In this document: positions 7,416 through 11,894 of the stretch, piece after piece
How positions within the stretch are numbered: position 1 is the stretch's first letter
Layout: every line of letters begins with the position of its first letter
Origin: UBA3263 sp964586765
GTDB taxonomy: Bacteria > Bacteroidota > Bacteroidia > Bacteroidales > Muribaculaceae
Direction of reading: 5' to 3'
NCBI GenBank assembly: GCA_964586765.1
Contig: CAZPHN010000052.1
Coordinates: forward strand, 1 to 11,894
DNA length: 11,894 nt
Notes under the pieces: model-generated
Told to the model about the DNA's origin: nothing
The model's input: only the letters and a program-made list of their open reading frames with translations
The model's database searches: none
Position numbers and translations under genes: made by a program

Positions 7416-8888
7416 ATGAAACTTCGCAATTATATTGCAGTGGCATTTATTGCCGCTGCCTCAATGATAGCCTCGGCTCAGGACCCGTGGCTCCATATCT
7501 ATTATCCTTCGCTGTCAAAGTTTAAACAGGTCAACATGGATCAGGTACTCGACATCAGTTTCGATGAGGAGGCCGGAACCATGACCATTAATTCCGAGGG
7601 CGGTTCGGAAGCCATCGGACTGACGGCGATTGACCGGTTTGTTATCGGGCCGAACGTATGTCGAATAGACATAGAAACCGATATGAAAACCTTTGATGAT
7701 ACGTTTGGCTACAAGTATTCCGGGCAGCCGATTACTGATGTAGTGTCGAAAACCGTTTATCTGGACGGAAATCTTCATTTTGACGGTCGCGGAATATATG
7801 AGAACGTTGATTTCCCCGTAAAAATACGTGGCAGAGGCAACAGTACATGGGGTTATAACAAAAAACCTTATAGATTGAAATTTTCCGAGAAACAGAAGTT
7901 AGGACCAATCCATAAGGCGAAAAACCTCGTACTGCTGGCAAATTATATTGACGGCTCGCTGATGAAGAATTTTGCCGCTTTTGCTTTCGGAAAACTTATC
8001 GACATGCCGTATATCAACCGTTCCTTGCCGGTTGACGTCTATCTCAACGGGTATTATAAGGGCTCATATCATCTGACCGAGAAGGTGGGTATCAATAACG
8101 GTTCCGTAGACTTGCCGAAGGAGGATGAGCCTAACTCAATCCTTTTTGAGTTGGATACCAATTCCGCAGAGGAGGATGAATATCCCTTTAATGAACCCAA
8201 TTATGGCGTTCCGACCCGCATCAAGGATCCCGATGCGCCTGAGGACCCCGATGAGCTCGATGAGTGGGTTGCTACGTGGCAGAGCGAAATAGAGGAGTTT
8301 TTCGATATTGTCTCAAATGAGCGTCCGGCAGAAATGTATGCCGCATGTAATCTTGAAACCTTGGTACGTTATGTCATGGTATATGACATTGCGTGCAATC
8401 AGGAACTTAATCACCCCAAAAGCGTATATCTCCATAAAACCGAGGGTCAGATGTGGGAGTTCGGACCATGTTGGGACTTTGACTGGGCATATGGCTATCA
8501 GCCGACGTATACCAAAAAAGGAGGTAACAGCGGCGGCTGGTGGGGCGGCGGTCAGACTTATCCCTCATATGAGAATCCGCTGATAGGTTTTGGCAGCAGT
8601 TCCAACAAAGGTGGCAACTATTTCTTCTATGCTTTGTGTAACAATGACGTTTTCCTTAAGAAATTTAAGGAGATATGGAACGATTTTTACAAGAATAAGC
8701 AGGCGGAATTTTGGCGTATGTTTGATGAGTATGCGGCATCACTTGAACCGTCGGCAACTCTTCAGGGAGCGCAGATGGGAAGTTACTACCAGTCATGGAA
8801 GCAAGAGGTAGAGACCTTGCGCCAGTGGATTCAAAACAGATTTGATTACATTAATTCCGACTCTAATTATGGACTTTGGGAGGACTGA
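7416..8888 (+). CDS. Secreted CotH-family atypical protein kinase (CotH-2)
   Basis: A paralogue of the CotH protein at 4240-5853. Its ATG follows the upstream TAA with no gap, suggesting translational coupling. Signal peptide about 1-21 (ends SMIASA, mature QDPW); shared module about 23-80 (LHIYYPSLSKFK to DRFVIG). Family blocks: IRGRGNSTWGYNKKPYRLKF (137-156), LLANYIDGSLMKN (D179), VDVYLNGYYKGSYHL, NQELNHPKSV (328-337) and PCWDFDWAYGY with D354 and D356. After this motif a glycine/tryptophan-rich loop (GGNSGGWWGGG) replaces the longer insert of CotH-1. The C-terminus (NRFDYI...NYGLWED) matches the CotH-1 ending and has no sorting domain. The NQELNHPKSV, RGRGNST and WDFDWA motifs are identical in the two proteins while other parts differ. 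This fits an old tandem duplication with retained activity and changed specificity. Confidence 0.87.
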   Translation: MKLRNYIAVAFIAAASMIASAQDPWLHIYYPSLSKFKQVNMDQVLDISFDEEAGTMTINSEGGSEAIGLTAIDRFVIGPNVCRIDIETDMKTFDDTFGYKYSGQPITDVVSKTVYLDGNLHFDGRGIYENVDFPVKIRGRGNSTWGYNKKPYRLKFSEKQKLGPIHKAKNLVLLANYIDGSLMKNFAAFAFGKLIDMPYINRSLPVDVYLNGYYKGSYHLTEKVGINNGSVDLPKEDEPNSILFELDTNSAEEDEYPFNEPNYGVPTRIKDPDAPEDPDELDEWVATWQSEIEEFFDIVSNERPAEMYAACNLETLVRYVMVYDIACNQELNHPKSVYLHKTEGQMWEFGPCWDFDWAYGYQPTYTKKGGNSGGWWGGGQTYPSYENPLIGFGSSSNKGGNYFFYALCNNDVFLKKFKEIWNDFYKNKQAEFWRMFDEYAASLEPSATLQGAQMGSYYQSWKQEVETLRQWIQNRFDYINSDSNYGLWED

Positions 8889-10179
8889 TTTCTTTAATTT
8901 CATGGGGCGCAGTGTCAGCAATTTCACTGCCGTAGACACCATTGCCGAACTTCTTCGTGAAGAGGGTTTCAGCGAATTGCATGAAAGTGATTTTTGCTGG
9001 AACGTGCAACCCGGAGGACGTCACTATGTGATTAAAAACGGCTCGGCGATTTTCGCATTCATTGCAGGCGACGAACCCTCGGCGGCACCTTTCCGTCTTA
9101 TCGCAGCCCACTCTGATTCTCCCGGATTTCGGATAAAGCCAAATCCGGAGATGGTAGTTGGCGCGTGTTCCGGGGCTGATGACCTCATGGTCAAAATCAA
9201 TGTCGAGAAATATGGTGGCTCAATCCTGAGCAGTTGGTTTGACCGTCCGTTAGGAATGAGCGGCAGGGTCATTGTGTGTCCCGACCGCGACTTGCCTCTG
9301 GAGCTTGAAACCCACGTTGTGCGCCTTGAGGAGCCGCGACTTATAATTCCCCGGCTTGCCATACATTTTAATCGCGAGGTAAATCAGGGAGTCGCTCTTT
9401 CTGTCCAGAAAGATATGCTTCCCATTCTTGGTTATGTCAGCAAGACCCTCGGCGGTAAGAACGCCATCCGTAATATTATTGCTAACCATCTTGAAGTGGA
9501 ACCTGAGCAGATTGTCGACTTTGATATCACGCTCTTTGACCTTCAGGGTCCGGAGCAGGTTGGCGCGGACAGTTCATGGGTTAATTGCGGCAGACTCGAT
9601 GACCTTGCCATGGCTTGGTGTGCCCTTCAGTCCCTTATCGAGGCAGGAGCGGGCAATACTACCCGCGTAATGGCGATTTTCGACAATGAAGAGACCGGTT
9701 CAGGCACCCGTCAGGGCGCGCACTCGCCGGTGCTTCGCAATATAATGCGCCGTATTGCCGCTGACGCTACCGATGAGCAGTTTCTCGCTCTCGTGGCGCG
9801 TTCATCGTTCGTTTCAGCCGACTGTGCCCACGCCGCCCATCCTAATTATCTCGAAAAGATGGATCCGGTAAATCTTCCGCGTCTTGGCGGCGGTCCGGTA
9901 ATCAAAGTCAACGCTAATTGCAAATATATGACCGATGCACTGACGGCGGCACGTTTCAAGCAGGTTTGCCAACTTGCCGGAGTGCCTGTTCAGGAGTTTG
10001 TCAACCATAGCGACTCGCCCGGCGGTTCTACCCTTGGCAATATTCTGACATCAACCCTCGATATTGACGGTGTGGATATAGGCATCGGACTCTGGGCGAT
10101 GCACTCCGCGCGCGAGACCTGCTCTCTCGACGACATCGGCTATACCATCCGCGCCCTCACCACCTTCCTCCAGAACTGA
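8869..10179 (+). CDS. apeB: M18 family zinc aminopeptidase
   Basis: A cytoplasmic, tetrahedral-complex-type aspartyl/leucyl aminopeptidase of family M18, 436 residues from ATG 8869, the usual length of about 430. Signatures: AAHSDSPGFRIKPNP (zinc ligand H81), GRLDDLAMAW (bridging acid D244 or D245), FDNEETGSGTRQGA (E274 catalytic base, E275 ligand), SADCAHAAHPNY (D318), NHSDSPGGSTLG and MHSARET (H412). There is no signal peptide, unlike its upstream neighbours. The start overlaps the last 20 bases of CotH-2, which implies translational coupling; a second in-frame ATG at 8902 would give a shorter N-terminus that loses the DFFNF segment. It is a housekeeping peptide-degrading enzyme and its link to the surface operon may be only positional. 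A strong hairpin follows the stop. Confidence 0.93.
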   Translation: MDFGRTDFFNFMGRSVSNFTAVDTIAELLREEGFSELHESDFCWNVQPGGRHYVIKNGSAIFAFIAGDEPSAAPFRLIAAHSDSPGFRIKPNPEMVVGACSGADDLMVKINVEKYGGSILSSWFDRPLGMSGRVIVCPDRDLPLELETHVVRLEEPRLIIPRLAIHFNREVNQGVALSVQKDMLPILGYVSKTLGGKNAIRNIIANHLEVEPEQIVDFDITLFDLQGPEQVGADSSWVNCGRLDDLAMAWCALQSLIEAGAGNTTRVMAIFDNEETGSGTRQGAHSPVLRNIMRRIAADATDEQFLALVARSSFVSADCAHAAHPNYLEKMDPVNLPRLGGGPVIKVNANCKYMTDALTAARFKQVCQLAGVPVQEFVNHSDSPGGSTLGNILTSTLDIDGVDIGIGLWAMHSARETCSLDDIGYTIRALTTFLQN

Positions 10180-10204
10180 CCCAATAACAGACTGATTTAT
10201 ACGG

Positions 10205-10239
10205 AGCGGGAAAGATGTTCAAAGAACGCCTTTCCCGCT
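10205..10239 (+). terminator. Probable intrinsic terminator after the aminopeptidase gene
   Basis: A perfect 10-bp inverted repeat: AGCGGGAAAG at 10205-10214 pairs with CTTTCCCGCT at 10230-10239 across a 15-base loop. It is followed by a T-rich stretch (TTGATTTCTTATG). It lies 25 bases after the M18 stop, in the 88-base gap between two convergent genes. Read on the other strand the hairpin is not followed by a T-run, so it is best placed to stop the + strand operon. Confidence 0.7.
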
Positions 10240-10267
10240 TTGATTTCTTATGTATTTTATCTTTGTT

Positions 10268-11566
10268 TTAATCTTTAAGGCATCCGATAGGAATTATTTT
10301 CACGCCGTCCTCGCGTGTATATGCGATTTCTCCACCCGTAAGGATAATTAGTAAATCCGGCACTCGGAGTCTTATTTGTTTTTCGGCGTTGTTTTTCTCG
10401 GTAATAAGGCGTTTAATTTCAAGAAGATGCTTTGCTCCATCATCTATTTCCCGACTGCCAAGTTTACATTCTATTAAAGCATATCGTCCATCATCAAGGT
10501 GTAGCACGGCATCGGCCTCCAGACCGAGACGATCATGGTAATACGATAAGCGTCCCCCTAAAGCTTGTGAGTATACTTTGAGGTCGCGTATACATAGACA
10601 TTCAAATATGAATCCGAAGGTGTTCAAGTCTGTTTCCAAACTTTGAGGTGATGCACCCAGTGCCGCGACAGCAATGGATGGATCGACAAAACAGCGTTTC
10701 TTCCCTGTACGAATAACCGTTTTCGAACGGATTGCAGGAGACCAAGCCTCAATATCATCAATAACAAATAGTTTCTCTAAAGCACCTACATAATCATTAA
10801 ATGTGGGCATCGATGTACCTTCCATTTCCTCCGAAACATCGGCAAGCATGGATGTTTTCTTTGCCATAGTGCAGAGATTACGGGCATAGGTACGAAGAAT
10901 CAACCGTGTCAACGTGGGATTTCGACGGGTTTTATCTACTCTGGAAATGTCATTATTACAGATTTCTTCAACATAATCCTTTGCTATGAGTAACTTAGCG
11001 TTTTTGCTCATTTCGTCAATAGACGCGGGCCAACCGCCTCGACATGCGGCAAATATTAGTTGCTCAATAGAAAGTTGAGACATCACACCATCAATATCGT
11101 AATCCGGCTCGTCAAAGAGACGGCGCAACGAAATATGTCCATTTGATTCAAGAGACTCAAATAAACTCATCGGATACATTGCCATTTTAGAAATGCGACC
11201 TGTTCCTGTATGCATTATTTCGTCATCATCAATGACAGTTGAGCCGGTTAGGATAAATTGTCCCTTTTTGTTGCGCTCATCAACCGCATGGCGAACGGCG
11301 TCCCATATTACGGGTGCGACTTGCCATTCATCAATAAGCCTTGGCGTAGCTCCTTTGAGCAATAATGATGGTTTTGTCCGTGCGGTTGCCATATAGCCTT
11401 CACGCCGGTCAGGGTCTTGCATCTTGATGACACTTTCGGCTCTACGTTCCGCAGTAGTCGTTTTCCCACACCACTTAGGGCCGGCAATCTGTACCGCACC
11501 GAATGCTTCAAGTCTCATCTCAAGAGTCTTGTCTGCAATTCTGCTCAAATATGTAGTATTCTTCAT
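10268..11566 (-). CDS. Stand-alone AAA-type ATPase with DUF4143-like C-terminal region
   Basis: A 432-residue protein from the ATG at 11566 (reading down to TAA at 10270). Residues 29-36, GPKWCGKT, form the Walker A loop; RLIDEWQ (76-82, D79/E80) is Walker B; FILTGST (104-110) fits sensor 1; TGTGRIS carries R124; YPMSLFES follows as in this family. The C-terminal half has DUF4143 features, then GLEADAVLHL...YALIECKLG, where D352, E366 and K368 make a D-x13-E-x-K pattern of the PD-(D/E)XK nuclease fold. The family is widespread, often near mobile or variable loci, and its role is poorly known. The gene is transcribed against its left neighbour and divergently from dnaK, and looks richer in A/T than the operon, which may indicate recent acquisition. 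Whether the nuclease-like motif is active is unknown. Confidence 0.88.
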   Translation of the reverse strand: MKNTTYLSRIADKTLEMRLEAFGAVQIAGPKWCGKTTTAERRAESVIKMQDPDRREGYMATARTKPSLLLKGATPRLIDEWQVAPVIWDAVRHAVDERNKKGQFILTGSTVIDDDEIMHTGTGRISKMAMYPMSLFESLESNGHISLRRLFDEPDYDIDGVMSQLSIEQLIFAACRGGWPASIDEMSKNAKLLIAKDYVEEICNNDISRVDKTRRNPTLTRLILRTYARNLCTMAKKTSMLADVSEEMEGTSMPTFNDYVGALEKLFVIDDIEAWSPAIRSKTVIRTGKKRCFVDPSIAVAALGASPQSLETDLNTFGFIFECLCIRDLKVYSQALGGRLSYYHDRLGLEADAVLHLDDGRYALIECKLGSREIDDGAKHLLEIKRLITEKNNAEKQIRLRVPDLLIILTGGEIAYTREDGVKIIPIGCLKD

Positions 11567-11602
11567 AACTAACTGCAAAATTAGTAAATAAATCGGAGGC
11601 TA

Positions 11603-11610
11603 CAAAGCTA
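11603..11610 (-). promoter_or_regulatory. Candidate Bacteroidetes -7 element for the ATPase gene
   Basis: Read on the - strand this is TAGCTTTG, an exact match to the TAnnTTTG -7 consensus of the Bacteroidetes primary sigma factor, about 37 bases before the ATPase ATG. No clear TTTG -33 box lies at the usual distance. Instead the 23-base repeats begin at once upstream, so activation or repression through them is plausible. Confidence 0.45.
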
Positions 11611-11679
11611 TTTTGTGTTTTTGAGAGGTTTTATTTTATGTTTTTGAAGTATTTTGTTTTGTGTTTTTGAATAATGTGC
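11611..11679. repeat. Three tandem 23-bp direct repeats in the ATPase/dnaK intergenic region
   Basis: The 14-mer TTTTRTGTTTTTGA occurs at 11611, 11634 and 11657, exactly 23 bases apart, with variable 9-base tails (GAGGTTTTA-, AGTATTTTG- and ATAATGTGC-like). The cores differ only at the R position (G, A, G). A weaker T-rich continuation follows from 11680. On the - strand the core is TCAAAAACAYAAAA, lying directly upstream of the ATPase -7 element. This looks like an array of protein-binding sites, not a CRISPR, since the spacers are too short. Confidence 0.7.
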
Positions 11680-11713
11680 TTTTTGTTGGAAATGTTGTGA
11701 TGAATTGCAGAGT

Positions 11714-11748
11714 GTGACGGGTGACAAAATGGCAGATGGGATGGCAGA
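11714..11748 (+). promoter_or_regulatory. Repeated half-sites upstream of the dnaK promoter (possible activator site)
   Basis: GTGAC occurs at 11714 and 11721. ATGGCAGA occurs at 11729 and 11741, 12 bases apart. Within this, TGACAAAATGGCA (11722-11734) is a near-palindrome (TGACA / TGGCA, four of five pairs). The cluster ends 8 bases before the sigma-54-like element. It could bind an enhancer protein, but it lies nearer the promoter than most sigma-54 enhancers. Confidence 0.45.
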
Positions 11749-11755
11749 AACTTTT

Positions 11756-11772
11756 TTGGCACGATATTTGTT
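11756..11772 (+). promoter_or_regulatory. Sigma-54-like (-24/-12) promoter candidate for dnaK
   Basis: TTGGCACGATATTTGTT matches the RpoN consensus TGGCACG-N4-TTGC(A/T) fully at the -24 half and at TTG of the -12 half; the invariant GC is GT here. GG and GT are separated by 10 bases, as required. A start near 11783 would leave a leader of about 67 bases before the dnaK ATG. A primary-sigma TTTG/TAnnTTTG pair at correct spacing was not found on this strand. Confidence 0.5.
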
Positions 11773-11849
11773 AGATTAGTGAAATGTGAATGAAAATTTA
11801 ATTCAATTCAAGTATAACTAACGAAACAAATAAACTCTAAAAAAGAATT

Positions 11850-11894
11850 ATGGGAAAAATTATTGGTATTGACCTCGGCACGACTAACTCGTGC
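11850..11894 (+). CDS. dnaK: Molecular chaperone DnaK (Hsp70), N-terminal 15 residues only
   Basis: The window ends inside this gene. The visible MGKIIGIDLGTTNSC is the canonical DnaK amino terminus, with the phosphate-1 motif DLGTTNS of the actin-like ATPase domain. DnaK is the ATP-driven Hsp70 that folds and rescues cytoplasmic proteins with DnaJ and GrpE. The ATG at 11850 is preceded by an A-rich leader (AAAAAAG) and no strong Shine-Dalgarno, usual for this phylum. No CIRCE (HrcA) inverted repeat is seen upstream. Confidence 0.96.
   Translation, partial: MGKIIGIDLGTTNSC

Noticed and set aside
8842..8868. TTG start for the M18 aminopeptidase.
   Set aside because: The nine extra residues do not resemble M18 N-termini; ATG 8869 gives the normal length.
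3605..9550. GACCTTCAGGGT occurs three times (sialidase tail, 173-aa tail, M18 gene).
   Set aside because: It encodes DLQG with favoured codons; two copies lie in homologous sorting tails and the M18 copy is in an unrelated context, so it is not a DNA element.
11567..11578. TTG start for the ATPase, four codons upstream.
   Set aside because: ATG at 11566 is more likely and begins the protein MKNTTYL just before its conserved region.
11611..11679. CRISPR array.
   Set aside because: Repeats are 14 bases with 9-base A/T-rich gaps; no spacers of proper length and no cas genes.
11755..11770. Primary-sigma TTTG / TAnnTTTG promoter for dnaK using TTTG at 11755 and GATATTTG at 11763.
   Set aside because: The two boxes are only 4 bases apart instead of about 20, and the second has G at the first position.

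Overview
The window looks like chromosomal DNA from a member of the Bacteroidales, most likely a gut Muribaculaceae/Prevotella-type organism. This is inferred from the eukaryote-like glycogen branching enzyme, type IX secretion-like C-terminal domains (DLQG...GVYI...), secreted multidomain proteins typical of the phylum, A-rich leaders without strong Shine-Dalgarno sequences, and a TAnnTTTG-type -7 promoter element. The genus cannot be fixed from the sequence alone.

Layout, + strand: the 3' end of a branching enzyme gene (1-779) is followed by a tight run of six genes. These are a large exported GH33 sialidase (822-3683), a small exported protein with a sorting-type C-terminus (3706-4227), a secreted CotH-family atypical kinase (4240-5853), an exported discoidin-like/Ig-like (BIg2) adhesin-type protein (5877-7415), a second CotH kinase (7416-8888) and an M18 aminopeptidase (8869-10179). 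Gaps are 42, 22, 12, 23 and 0 bases, then a 20-base overlap, so they are probably cotranscribed. A perfect 10-bp stem hairpin at 10205-10239 probably ends the unit. On the - strand, convergent to it, lies a stand-alone AAA-type ATPase with a DUF4143/PD-(D/E)XK-like C-terminus (10268-11566). The window closes with the first 15 codons of dnaK (11850 onward, + strand), after a 283-base divergent intergenic region rich in regulatory sequence.

The central block is the most interesting part. Four consecutive exported proteins (173 aa, CotH-1, the discoidin/BIg2 protein, CotH-2) share a short module of about 55 residues. In the two CotH proteins and the small protein it follows the signal peptide directly; in the adhesin-like protein it links the discoidin-like and Ig-like domains. 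The two kinases lack the sorting-type C-terminus that the sialidase and the two non-kinase proteins carry. A reasonable hypothesis is a periplasmic/cell-envelope kinase pair that acts on, or assembles with, surface proteins encoded in the same operon, with the sialidase supplying host-glycan processing.

The ATPase-dnaK intergenic region holds three 14-base direct repeats at an exact 23-base period, next to a -7-like element for the ATPase gene. It also holds a sigma-54-like -24/-12 element, with repeated half-sites just upstream, positioned to drive dnaK.
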